From positions 1 to 17,195 of the forward strand of contig NZ_DIHC01000012.1 of NCBI RefSeq assembly GCF_002419965.1: a stretch of DNA of 17,195 nucleotides. Reading direction: 5' to 3'. Within the stretch, counting starts at the first letter, position 1; each line of letters begins with the position of its first letter. The notes under the pieces were generated by a model. The model made no database searches and was not told the origin of the DNA. It worked only from the letters and a program-made list of their open reading frames with translations. This document shows, one piece after another, positions 1 to 7,805 of the stretch. The position numbers were made by a program, and so were the translations under genes. Source of the DNA: Pseudomonas sp. UBA5706. Lineage in GTDB: Bacteria > Pseudomonadota > Gammaproteobacteria > Pseudomonadales > Pseudomonadaceae.

Positions 1-56
1 GAGTCCAGCTTGCTGACGATCGACTGCGAAGCGGTCGTTAAAGCCCGACACCCTGG

Positions 57-650
57 CTATGCCCGACATACCGCAGCGGCTGATTTGTTGCCGCTGCGCG
101 CCAACGCGTCGGCAAAACAAACCGCCGCGCCCTTGACCCCAGAATCAAAATCAACAGCACGCGACGTCAGCTGCTTTCTGGCCACCCCGCTGCGACTGAA
201 GATGCAGATCACCTCGTCCAGGTGCCCTTCCATCGCCTGGCGCGCCGCCTCGGGATCGCGGTTTTGCAGGGCTTGCAGAATCAGAATGTGTTCATGCTCG
301 GACCTGAACGGCATGTCGTCGCAGGTGTAGTGCGCCTGCAGCCGCTGAAACATGCTGCCATACCGATGTCCCAACAGATGCTGGATCATCAATGCATAGA
401 CAGGATTGCCCGACTCCGGGGCGATACGAATGTGGAACAGCCGATCGCCAGGGTGAGTGTGCGAGTGCTCGCGATTGTCATGCGCGTTGCGCTCAAAGGC
501 AGCGCGAATGCCTTGCAGTTCTTCGTCGCTGGCGTTGCGCGCCGCCAGCGCTGCGGTCTGCGGCTCGATCAAACCCCGCGCTTGCAACAGCGCAAATGGC
601 GGGATTTCCGCGCTGAAATCCACCTCGATGTCTAACTCCCGACGCTCCTC
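57..650 (-). pseudogene. FCD-domain GntR-family regulator, 5'-truncated remnant
   Basis: The reading frame encodes the ligand-binding FCD domain of a FadR/UxuR-type GntR regulator. It opens near RRELDIEVDFSAEIPPFALL and continues through LLQARGLIEPQTAALAA. The helical features follow in order: the D-x3-H of DRLFHIRIAPESGN, then SEHEHIL, then MEGHLDEV, which supply the Asp/His residues that usually bind metal or ligand in FCD domains. The N-terminal winged helix-turn-helix of about 70 residues is absent. Codons upstream of about base 650 are only the antisense of a permease fragment, although the frame stays open to 764. Without the DNA-binding domain it cannot act as a normal repressor. The nearby FucP-like remnant suggests it once controlled sugar or sugar-acid uptake; that, and a UxuR/ExuR-like subfamily, are inference. 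A stable truncated protein cannot be excluded. Confidence 0.72.
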
Positions 651-860
651 GCCATGGGCGTGAAAAACCTCGGACCCCATACCAAGCGCGGCAGCTCGTT
701 CCTGATCATGGCCATCGTCGGCGGCGCGCTGATGCCGTATTTCATGGGGTTGGTGGCGGATCACTTCTCAACGGCACTGGCGTATCTGCTGCCGCTGGGC
801 TGTTTTGTAGTGGTAGCGTTTTATGCGAGGAGCGGGCTGCGCCGCGATTCGGGCTTTTGA
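648..860 (+). pseudogene. FucP-like MFS sugar permease, C-terminal fragment
   Basis: About 70 codons match the end of a fucose/glucose/galactose-type MFS permease. They include the loop motif NLGPHTKRGSSFL, a transmembrane helix (IMAIVGGALMPYFMGLVAD) and a last helix (ALAYLLPLGCFVVVAFYA), then a short basic tail and TGA. The family is usually about 400 residues with 12 helices, so only the last two or so helices remain. There is an ATG at 654, but no convincing ribosome-binding site precedes it and homology appears to run a few codons upstream of it, so this is a broken gene and not a small protein. It lies head to head with the truncated regulator, as expected for a divergent regulator/transporter pair whose shared promoter and both 5' ends were deleted. 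Confidence 0.7.
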
Positions 861-1040
861 TTCTGGCCGCAGACCGTGGGAGCCCGACATTCCGCGATAA
901 GAAGCGCAGCGCCCGCGAATACGCTGCATGCGGTGGCAAGACATGCAAAGGTCGTTTGGTTCAGGGCCGGCGCCTGCCCCTGGTAGTAAAGGCCGACTCC
1001 TGCGCCTTGGGCAGAAGCGCATCCCGGTATGCTTGAAATG

Positions 1041-1069
1041 GCCGGGCCACGCATTGCGCGTGGCCCGGC
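1041..1069 (-). terminator. Strong hairpin downstream of the gluconate dehydrogenase operon
   Basis: A perfect 12-base-pair inverted repeat (GCCGGGCCACGC / GCGTGGCCCGGC) with a 5-base loop starts about 20 bases after the stop codon of the cytochrome gene. Its position suits an operon terminator. On the minus strand only a short, interrupted T stretch (CATTTC) follows, so termination may be inefficient, or the hairpin may mainly protect the 3' end. Apart from this I see no gene in the 230 bases between 860 and 1090. Confidence 0.65.
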
Positions 1070-1089
1070 ATCTCAATCACCGTTGCCGA

Positions 1090-2451
1090 TCAGGGCTTGG
1101 CGATATCCGTACGACTCACCGCCGGCGACTCCTTGGGCAAGGTCGCACGCATCTGCGCCACTTGCTCAAGTTTCACCGCAGGCGCCTGGTTACCCCAGCT
1201 GCTGCGAATGAAGGTCAGCAGTTGCGCGACCTCTTCATCCGACATCCGCCAGGCAAAACCGGGCATGCCCAGCTGCGACGGCGCGGCAGCGGTAGCCGGT
1301 AGTTTGCTCCCAGCCAGCACCAGGCGAATCATCGACACCGGGTCCTCCGACAGCACCGACGAGTTGCCGGCTATCTTCGGAAATACGCGCTCGTAACCCT
1401 GGCCATTGGTACGGTGGCAGGCCGAACAGTTGTCGACGTACAACTCGGCACCGCGACTGCCCTCCTGCCCCGCCGCCAACGCCTTGGCGGTGGTGGGATC
1501 GGCCTTGAAGCTGGAGACCTGGCGCTCGCTGGCGGGCAGCGTTTTCAGGTAAACCGCCACCGCCTGCAGGTCGGCATCGGTCAGATGCTGAGTGCTGTGG
1601 GTGACCACATCGCCCATCGGCCCGCCCAATACCGCATGGGTGGGACTGCGGGCGCTGCGCAAGGTCGCGACGATGTCATCCACGCTCCAGCCACCGAGCC
1701 CGTCAGCCGGGTTGCTGCGCAGGTTCACTGCCAGCCAGCCATCGATCACAGGACCGCCAGACAGATACTCCGCTCCCGACTCATCCAGCGCCTTCTCCTG
1801 CAAGGTCAGCGCACGCGGCGTGTGACAAGTGCCGCAGTGCCCCAACCCCTGCACCAGATAAGCGCCGCGGGCGACCTGCGGGTCCTTGTAACGTGAGGCG
1901 TCGAACCCCACCGCTTGCGGCGCGGGTGCGAACACCTTGCGCCAGATCGCCAGCGGCCAGCGCATCGACAAGGGCCAAGGCACGTCGTTGGCGCGGTTCT
2001 CGGCATACACCGGCGCAACGCCATGCATGAAGTACGCGTACAGCGCCCGCATGTCATCGTCGCTGGTGCGCGCATAGGCCGGATACGGCATCGCCGGATA
2101 GAGGCTGTTGCCGTTGGCGGCTATGCCGTGGCGCACGGCCCGGTCAAAGTCATCCAGCGAATAGCTGCCGATGCCAGAGGCTTTGTCGGGGGTGATATTG
2201 CTGCTGTACAGCTTGCCGATCGGTGATGCGATCGGCAGGCCGCCAGCGAACGGTTTGCCACCTTCGGTGGTATGACAGGCCGTGCAATCGCCGGCGTCGG
2301 CCAGGTACCGACCTTTCTCGATCAATGCCGCTTGATCGGCGTCCGAAGCAGCCGTCAATGCCGGGGTAGACGTCGGCCATAAGGCAAATGCCAGCAGCGC
2401 AACGAACACCAATACCGCGAGTGCGATCAGGCTCAGAAGAAACTTTTTCAT
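1090..2451 (-). CDS. Gluconate 2-dehydrogenase, tri-haem cytochrome c subunit
   Basis: This 453-residue protein is the membrane cytochrome c of a GMC-type sugar-acid dehydrogenase. It passes electrons from the FAD subunit to ubiquinone on the periplasmic face of the inner membrane. An N-terminal hydrophobic segment (about residues 3-25) acts as signal or anchor. Three haem c motifs mark three cytochrome domains: CTACH at 56-60, CGTCH at 206-210 and CSACH at 342-346. Methionines in MPYPAYAR, GGPMGDVV and GMPGFAWRM are likely axial ligands. The ATG at 2451 follows an AAGGAG site and lies 10 bases after the FAD-subunit stop, so it is the last gene of a three-gene operon. The gamma-alpha-cytochrome order is the one known for gluconate 2-dehydrogenase in Pseudomonas. 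Related complexes oxidise fructose, sorbose or 2-ketogluconate, so the substrate is inferred. Confidence 0.9.
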   Translation of the reverse strand: MKKFLLSLIALAVLVFVALLAFALWPTSTPALTAASDADQAALIEKGRYLADAGDCTACHTTEGGKPFAGGLPIASPIGKLYSSNITPDKASGIGSYSLDDFDRAVRHGIAANGNSLYPAMPYPAYARTSDDDMRALYAYFMHGVAPVYAENRANDVPWPLSMRWPLAIWRKVFAPAPQAVGFDASRYKDPQVARGAYLVQGLGHCGTCHTPRALTLQEKALDESGAEYLSGGPVIDGWLAVNLRSNPADGLGGWSVDDIVATLRSARSPTHAVLGGPMGDVVTHSTQHLTDADLQAVAVYLKTLPASERQVSSFKADPTTAKALAAGQEGSRGAELYVDNCSACHRTNGQGYERVFPKIAGNSSVLSEDPVSMIRLVLAGSKLPATAAAPSQLGMPGFAWRMSDEEVAQLLTFIRSSWGNQAPAVKLEQVAQMRATLPKESPAVSRTDIAKP

Positions 2452-2461
2452 GGTCGTCTCC

Positions 2462-4237
2462 TTATGCCTGAACCAGCGGGCCGGGGTTTTTCAGGTATTG
2501 CTCGCGAATGGCCTTGGCCGACCAGTACGCCAGCGCACCGACCATGCCGGTCGGGTTGTAGCCGTTGTTCTGCGGAAAGGCATTGGCGCCGATGGCGAAC
2601 ACGTTATGCACGTCCCAGGACTGCAGGTAGCGGTTCAGTGCCGAGGTCTTCGGATCGCTGCCCATGATCGCCCCGCCACAGGTGTGAGTGCTTTGATACT
2701 TGGTGATGTTGTAGTGCTCGCCCGGCTTTTTGGCGTCACCGGCCATGGCGCTCGGGTTGAGGATCTTCGACATCTCCAGCGCCTTGCCCACCAGGAACTG
2801 CGAAGCCTTGATCTCGTTGTCGTGCCAGTCGAAATTCATGCGCAACAGCGGCCTGCCAAAGCCGTCCTTGTAAGTCGGGTCCAGGCTCAGGTAGTGCTGC
2901 TTGTACGACATGCAGGCGCCCTGCACTTCGAAATAGAACGAGTGACGGAATGCATCGCTCGCAGCCTGCTTCCACTGCGTACCCCAGTTCGGCGTACCCG
3001 GCGGTACGTTGATCCCGCGCACGGGACCGGCACCCGGCTGACGCGCCCAGATAATGCCGCCGCCGACGAAACCGGCCTTGGCGTTATCCAGCTGGTTGCC
3101 GTTGAGGTTGTCCATCGTCGTGCCTGCGCCGCCAATGCCAATGAACTGGTTGGCCTGCACTTCCTTGCCGAAGAACAGCACCACGCGGTTGAGGTTCTGG
3201 TAGGAATAGTTGCGCCCGATGGTGCCCTCGCCGGTCTGCGGATCGTAGGGTTTGCCGATGCCCGACAGCAGCATCAAGTGCACGTTGTACAGCGAGAATG
3301 CGCACAGCAACACCAGGTCGGCCTGCTGCTCGACTTCACGGCCCTGAGCGTCCAGGTAGGTCACACCCGTGGCCTTCTTGCCGTCGCTGTCCAGATTGAC
3401 CTTGAGCACCTGCGCATGGGTGCGCAGCTCGAAATTCTTGCGCTGACGCAACACCGGAAGAATGCTGATATTCGGGCTGGCCTTGGAATAGTTCAGGCAG
3501 CCGTAATCGCTGCAGAAGCCACAGGCGTTGCACGGCCCCATCTGGCAGCCATACGGGTTGACGTAAGGCGCGGAGGCGTTGGACGCCGGGATCGGATACG
3601 GGTCCCAGCCCATCTCCCGGGCGCCTTTGTAAAACATCTCCGCGCCGAGGTAATTAGGGTTTGGCCCCAGAGGGAATTCTCGTGAGCGCGAACCTTCGAA
3701 CGGGTTGCCACCCGATTGCTTGACGCCGCTGATGACCCCTGCCTTGCCTGAAGTGCCGCAGACGTATTCAAAATGGTCGAAATGCGGTTCGAGGTCCTCG
3801 TAGCTGACCGGAAAATCCTGGATGCTCATGTCCGACGGAATGAAGCTGGCGCCGTAGCGCTGCTCGACATTACTGCGCAGCTTGAAGTCTTCCGGCAGGG
3901 CGCGGAAGTGACAGCCAGACCAGTGACTGCCCGCGCCGCCGACACCGGTGCCGGGCTTGAACGAGCCCATCTGCCGATACGGCACGGCGGTGGACGTCAG
4001 GTTGTGGCGCACGGTGACGGTTTCCTGCGCCAGGCTTTGCAGGTAGCGCCGATGCACCGAGCCTTCCAGCTCGTCGACCACTTTCGGGTAGGCGAAATCC
4101 GGCTGCGTGTCGCGGTCCGCGCCACGCTCCAGCACCACCACGTGCAGGCCGGCGTCGGTCAGTTCCTTGGCCAGAATCGCTCCGGTCCAGCCCATGCCGA
4201 CGATCACGGCGTCCACTTTTGCTTTTTCGTTCGCCAT
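2462..4237 (-). CDS. Gluconate 2-dehydrogenase, FAD-containing (GMC) subunit
   Basis: This 591-residue catalytic subunit oxidises D-gluconate to 2-ketogluconate in the periplasm. The N-terminal FAD fold has the dinucleotide motif GMGWTG at residues 14-19, followed by the acidic strand end VVVLERG. The C-terminal GMC domain has THTCGGAIMGSD and FPQNNGYNPTGMVGALAYWS. A cysteine-rich stretch at about 231-247 (C-x4-C-x2-C-x2-C-x4-C) resembles the Fe-S ligand region of FAD-dependent glucose and fructose dehydrogenases. The ATG at 4237 lies 2 bases after the gamma-subunit stop, with GGAGG inside the gamma coding end, so the two are translationally coupled. The longer frame upstream is only the antisense side of the gamma gene. 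No signal peptide is visible; in this family the Tat signal of the gamma subunit is thought to carry both across. Gluconate is the likeliest substrate but is not proved by sequence. Confidence 0.92.
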   Translation of the reverse strand: MANEKAKVDAVIVGMGWTGAILAKELTDAGLHVVVLERGADRDTQPDFAYPKVVDELEGSVHRRYLQSLAQETVTVRHNLTSTAVPYRQMGSFKPGTGVGGAGSHWSGCHFRALPEDFKLRSNVEQRYGASFIPSDMSIQDFPVSYEDLEPHFDHFEYVCGTSGKAGVISGVKQSGGNPFEGSRSREFPLGPNPNYLGAEMFYKGAREMGWDPYPIPASNASAPYVNPYGCQMGPCNACGFCSDYGCLNYSKASPNISILPVLRQRKNFELRTHAQVLKVNLDSDGKKATGVTYLDAQGREVEQQADLVLLCAFSLYNVHLMLLSGIGKPYDPQTGEGTIGRNYSYQNLNRVVLFFGKEVQANQFIGIGGAGTTMDNLNGNQLDNAKAGFVGGGIIWARQPGAGPVRGINVPPGTPNWGTQWKQAASDAFRHSFYFEVQGACMSYKQHYLSLDPTYKDGFGRPLLRMNFDWHDNEIKASQFLVGKALEMSKILNPSAMAGDAKKPGEHYNITKYQSTHTCGGAIMGSDPKTSALNRYLQSWDVHNVFAIGANAFPQNNGYNPTGMVGALAYWSAKAIREQYLKNPGPLVQA

Positions 4238-4239
4238 GT

Positions 4240-4989
4240 TCAGCCCCTCCGCCCGGACAGATCGACCGGCGGCAACGGATACGGTTTGTCGCGCACCGTG
4301 ATCCAGTCCATGTAATCGGCGCGCATGCCGGGATAACCGATCATCTTCCACGCGCCCATGTTCTTGTTGCCGCCATGGGAGGGGTCGGCGAAGTAACCGT
4401 TGCGCACTTCATTGAGCAGGTTGGTGAAGAACAGCTTCGAGGAGATATCGTCCAGCGCCAGCTTGCCGCTCTCGGCGGACTTGAGCAGGTCTTCTTGCTG
4501 GGCGTGGGAAAGCTCGGCGAACGCCTTGCCGGAAAAGCTCTTGGTGCTGTACGCATCCATGGCCTTGATGCCGATGCGCAGGGTTTCGCGCAGGTTCAGG
4601 CGGCCCTGATAACCAAACTCCGGCGCAGCTTCCAGGAACGGCCCCTGCATGTACCAGATGCCGCCGTTGGCATAGGGCGTCTGCATGTGCCGGTCGAGAA
4701 ACTCCGGTACCCCCAACTCAACTGCGCCAGGGCCGACCTGATCGGACGGGATCAGGCGATCGCAGGCGGCAACCAGGAACGCCCACTCCTGGGGCGTGAA
4801 GAACGTCGGTTTGTAATCGCCTGCAACCGAAACCGGGACTGCAGCCGACGGCTGTTGCGCGTCGCTGGCCGGCGTCTGCGCAAAGGTACTGCCGCAAAGG
4901 CCTGCACTGGCCAGGGTTACGACGGGGATGAGCGTTAGCGACTTGCGTAGAAAATCGCGACGCGCCGGGGAGGTGTCGTCATCGAACAT
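4240..4989 (-). CDS. Gluconate 2-dehydrogenase, gamma (small) subunit with Tat signal
   Basis: This 249-residue small subunit of the membrane gluconate dehydrogenase complex is needed for assembly and export of the FAD subunit. It begins with a twin-arginine signal (RRDFLRKSL, Arg-Arg at residues 10-11), then a hydrophobic stretch (LIPVVTLASAGLCG) and a probable cleavage site near FAQ. The body carries typical family sequence, with FFTPQEWAFLVAACDRLIP near residue 62 and a C-terminal half with GYFADPSHGGNKNMGAWKMIGYPG. The ATG at 4989 has AGGAG 9 bases upstream. It is the first gene of the operon; about 200 bases separate it from the chemoreceptor stop, and that gap must hold the operon promoter. 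Confidence 0.9.
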   Translation of the reverse strand: MFDDDTSPARRDFLRKSLTLIPVVTLASAGLCGSTFAQTPASDAQQPSAAVPVSVAGDYKPTFFTPQEWAFLVAACDRLIPSDQVGPGAVELGVPEFLDRHMQTPYANGGIWYMQGPFLEAAPEFGYQGRLNLRETLRIGIKAMDAYSTKSFSGKAFAELSHAQQEDLLKSAESGKLALDDISSKLFFTNLLNEVRNGYFADPSHGGNKNMGAWKMIGYPGMRADYMDWITVRDKPYPLPPVDLSGRRG

Positions 4990-5047
4990 CTTTCACTACT
5001 CCTAGGACTGAACACGGGTGTGCTGCTTGGGTGTTTTCTAGTTATGG

Positions 5048-5091
5048 ATCACGGGTGCACAACACCTGGCTGGCAGGGTGTGCCCCGTGAT
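5048..5091. repeat. 44-base imperfect inverted repeat in the gluconate dehydrogenase leader
   Basis: ATCACGGG at 5048-5055 pairs with CCCGTGAT at 5084-5091. Inside it the arms continue as TGCACA against TGTGC, and CCTG pairs with CAGG around the centre, giving a long stem with small bulges. No T-run follows on either strand. It could end chemoreceptor transcripts, act as an operator, or fold in the dehydrogenase leader. The sequence does not decide between these. Confidence 0.55.
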
Positions 5092-5094
5092 TCG

Positions 5095-5121
5095 ATTGCC
5101 AGCTAATAATTGCCCAGCTAA
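5095..5121. repeat. Tandem 12/13-base direct repeat upstream of the gluconate dehydrogenase operon
   Basis: ATTGCCAGCTAA (5095-5106) is followed after two bases by ATTGCCCAGCTAA (5109-5121), with a start-to-start period of 14 bases. GATTGC just before the pair and GCAATC just after it are also complementary. Spaced direct repeats ahead of a catabolic operon suggest a regulator-binding site, but I do not recognise the motif. Confidence 0.45.
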
Positions 5122-5188
5122 GCAATCGGGCGTCACTAAACCAGCGTTTGCGTGGCGGCGCCAGCAGAACGGCGGCTTAAACGATTCA

Positions 5189-6871
5189 TCAAATCTTGAA
5201 CTGGCGCACCAGCGCGCTGAGGTTGCCACCCAATGCCGAGACGTCGCGCATGGTGCGGGCGCTCTGTTCGGTTTCTTCGGCGAGGTTTTCCACGGCGCCG
5301 GCGATCTGGTGCACGCTGCGGTTGATCTCCTCGGCCACCGAGGTCTGTTCTTCGGCGGCGCTGGCGATCTGGGCATTCATCGCGTTGATGGTGCCGATCA
5401 GGTCGGAAATCGAATCCAGCGAAGCACCGACTTCGTTGGTCTGGACGTTGGCGCCCTCGCCCGCTTCGGTGGAGCGGCGCATGGCTTCGACAGAGTCATG
5501 GGTGCCCGTTTCAAGGCGCGTGATCATGCCCTGGATTTCCTGGGTGCTGGTCTGGGTACGGCTGGCCAGCGCACGAACTTCGTCGGCGACCACGGCAAAC
5601 CCGCGCCCGGCTTCACCGGCGCGTGCTGCTTCGATGGCCGCGTTGAGTGCCAGCAGGTTGGTCTGCTCGGCAATCGAGCGGATCACGTCGAGCACCGAAA
5701 CGATGGAGCGCACGTCCTGCTGCAAGCTGTCGAGGCTGACGCCGCTCTTGCGGATGTCATTGACCAGCGAACTCATGCCGCTGATGTTGCTGCCCACGAC
5801 CTTGCGCGCAGCCTGTCCCTGCTGGTCGGTTTCGGCCGCAGCCTGGGCGGCGCGCTGCGCACTGGAGGCCACTTCCTGAGCGGCGGCCGACATCTCATGA
5901 ATCGCGGTGGCGACCTGATCGGTCTCTTCGCGCTGACGCTGCATGGCTTTTTCGGAACGCTGAGTCTGCTGCGAGGCCTGATCCACCAGGCCGCCCAGGT
6001 CGGTGGTCATCTGCGCAATCTGTCTGACCATGGCGTGGATCTTCTCGACGAACAGGTTGAACGAGACCGCCAGGTCGCCCAGCTCATCGCGGCTGGTCAC
6101 CACCAGGCGGTGCGTCAGGTCGCCGTCTCCTGCGGCAATGTCATCCAGATTGGCCTTGAGAATGCGCAGCGGCCGCACGATGCCGTTGGCGGTCCAGATG
6201 CCAATGGCGGCAGTCACCAGCAGCAGAACCAGGGTCACCACGAAGACACTGACAAGCACGCTGCGGGTGCGGCTGGTCACGGCCTCCCGCTCAAGAGCCA
6301 TGGCCGCATCGATGTCATCCATGTTGATCGCGCTGCCCAGCACCATGTCCCATTTTTCCAGGAATACGGTGTAACCGAGCTTGGGCACCTGCACCGCTTC
6401 GTCACCCGGCTTGGGCGCGGCATAGTCGATGTAATGCTTACCGTTCTTGGCGACCTCGACGAAGGTCTGGTAGTGGTAGGAACCGTCCGGGTCGCGGGTG
6501 TCCCAGAAGCTGTTGCCGATGCCCGCAGGGCTGTCGCCACGGAAGACCCGCACGCCCTTGGTGTCATAACCGAAAAAATAACCGTCATCGCCGTACTTCA
6601 TCGGCTTGAGCAAATCCAGCGCCTTGTCCCGCGCAGCCATATCGCCTTGCGCAGAGGCATCGTGCAACGGCTTGATGGTGGTCAGCGCGACGTCCACATA
6701 GTTCTTCAGCACCTGGCGGTTGCGCTCCACCAGTTGCTCGCGGGTCTCTTTCATCTGCTGATTGGCGCTGCTTTTCAACATCCACGCGGCGACGCCACTA
6801 AGAATCAGGGCAAACAGCAGGGCTGGAATGACGGCTAAACAGAGCAGCTTGCTCTTGACGGTAAGCTTCAT
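5189..6871 (-). CDS. Methyl-accepting chemotaxis protein with periplasmic single Cache domain
   Basis: This 560-residue transmembrane chemoreceptor signals to CheA/CheW. TM1 is at about residues 8-31. A periplasmic single-Cache (sCache_2-like) sensor spans about 35-190 and includes DDGYFFGYDTKGVRVFRG, GKHYIDYAAPKPG and LEKWDMVLGSAI. TM2 is at about 204-227 and a HAMP domain at about 228-280 (IVRPL, then GDLTHRL). The cytoplasmic coiled coil has the conserved hairpin tip IAEQTNLLALNAAIEAARAG. It ends in LVRQFKI, with no NWETF-type CheR-docking pentapeptide. The ATG at 6871 is chosen because AGGAGGTG lies about 9 bases upstream; a GTG at 6883 would overlap that site. The gene stands alone and has a sigma-28-type promoter. 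sCache receptors often bind small organic acids, but the ligand cannot be read here. Confidence 0.93.
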   Translation of the reverse strand: MKLTVKSKLLCLAVIPALLFALILSGVAAWMLKSSANQQMKETREQLVERNRQVLKNYVDVALTTIKPLHDASAQGDMAARDKALDLLKPMKYGDDGYFFGYDTKGVRVFRGDSPAGIGNSFWDTRDPDGSYHYQTFVEVAKNGKHYIDYAAPKPGDEAVQVPKLGYTVFLEKWDMVLGSAINMDDIDAAMALEREAVTSRTRSVLVSVFVVTLVLLLVTAAIGIWTANGIVRPLRILKANLDDIAAGDGDLTHRLVVTSRDELGDLAVSFNLFVEKIHAMVRQIAQMTTDLGGLVDQASQQTQRSEKAMQRQREETDQVATAIHEMSAAAQEVASSAQRAAQAAAETDQQGQAARKVVGSNISGMSSLVNDIRKSGVSLDSLQQDVRSIVSVLDVIRSIAEQTNLLALNAAIEAARAGEAGRGFAVVADEVRALASRTQTSTQEIQGMITRLETGTHDSVEAMRRSTEAGEGANVQTNEVGASLDSISDLIGTINAMNAQIASAAEEQTSVAEEINRSVHQIAGAVENLAEETEQSARTMRDVSALGGNLSALVRQFKI

Positions 6872-6905
6872 GGGACAAATCACCTCCTGGTCGTGTGGTC
6901 ATCAC

Positions 6906-6932
6906 CTATCGGCAGGAGATCATACAACTTGA
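6906..6932 (-). promoter_or_regulatory. Sigma-28 (FliA)-type promoter of the chemoreceptor gene
   Basis: On the minus strand TCAAGTTG (-35, 6925-6932) is separated by 11 bases from GCCGATAG (-10, 6906-6913). This closely fits the flagellar sigma-28 consensus TAAAGTTT-N11-GCCGATAA. The start codon is 35 bases beyond the -10, with AGGAGGTG in between. The chemoreceptor is therefore probably expressed with the flagellar and chemotaxis regulon. Confidence 0.75.
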
Positions 6933-7031
6933 AATATTTATGATGGCTTTTTGACGCCATTCTTTTGTCCAGTCGCGTTTTTTCAACCCGGTACCCATTT
7001 AGGTTTCCAGAATGGCACCGCTGTTTGCGAA

Positions 7032-7760
7032 TCAGGGAGTGTGCTTGCGATCAAGCAAGGGGCAGCTTGCGCAATACTCCAGCCCGCCCACCCGATAGCG
7101 CAAGCAACACACCCGTCGCACGCGTTTCATCCCGGTCTGCCCGGCAACCGGAACGTAGTGCACCGGCAGATACAGCGGGTTGCGACGACCGTCGCCCAAG
7201 TTGCAGGCGTTGAGCAGATCATGTCCGTGGCTTAAGTCGGCCTGAGGCAGCGCCGTGGCGAGCACGCCCAGCAGCCACTCGAAATAATTGCCGGCGTTGC
7301 TCCACAGCACCTTGGACGAGACGCGCGCCAAGCCTGCGACGGTGTCGATGAAGGGCCGCATGTGCGCTTCGACCAGGCCATGGAAACGCTGGAATGTATC
7401 GGTGGGTTTCGTTGCCCAGGGCCGACCGGGATTGGGGAGTTTGAATGCGACGGGTGTGCCCTGTTCATCGAGCACCAGTTGCAGCGCATCGAGGTCCAGC
7501 GGCAGGCAGTAATCGAGGATGAGTGAAGCGGCGACTGCCGGAGGAATCAGTCTGCTGAAATAGTACTTGCTCCAGATCGACGCCAGCCCGCGACGATCGC
7601 TGTCTGGATAGCGCATGCCGAAACGGGTCAGGACCCGGTCGAATTCGTCGGGAGCCAGCAAGGCGCACAATGGCACACCCGGACGCGGGTCGTCGCCCAG
7701 TACCAGAACATCGCGATAATGCGCGAACTCGGCAATGAACAACGGCGCCAGTGCAGGCAT
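7032..7760 (-). CDS. fhuF: FhuF-like siderophore-iron reductase
   Basis: This 242-residue cytoplasmic protein probably reduces the imported ferric siderophore so that iron is released as Fe(II). The defining feature is the C-terminal 2Fe-2S motif CC-x10-C-x2-C (Cys 218, 219, 230 and 233, in VCCLRYRVGGLEYCASCP). The N-terminus, MPALAPLFIAEFAHYRDVL, is the usual family start, so I choose the ATG at 7760. A GTG at 7778 would add six residues, and neither start has a strong ribosome-binding site. It lies 45 bases after the transformylase stop and is the last gene of the mbtH operon, matching the pairing of FhuF proteins with hydroxamate siderophore systems such as ornibactin (OrbF). The truncated upstream frame ends at the transformylase stop, so no longer version exists. 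Confidence 0.88.
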   Translation of the reverse strand: MPALAPLFIAEFAHYRDVLVLGDDPRPGVPLCALLAPDEFDRVLTRFGMRYPDSDRRGLASIWSKYYFSRLIPPAVAASLILDYCLPLDLDALQLVLDEQGTPVAFKLPNPGRPWATKPTDTFQRFHGLVEAHMRPFIDTVAGLARVSSKVLWSNAGNYFEWLLGVLATALPQADLSHGHDLLNACNLGDGRRNPLYLPVHYVPVAGQTGMKRVRRVCCLRYRVGGLEYCASCPLLDRKHTP

Positions 7761-7805
7761 CACGAGACGCTTTCCCACGTCGGCACCGTTGGGTTGCTGT
7801 CGATG

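Noticed and set aside
6940..6960. Terminator after fhuF (ATGGC ... GCCAT)
   Set aside because: The stem is only 5 base pairs, with no proper T-run on the minus strand.
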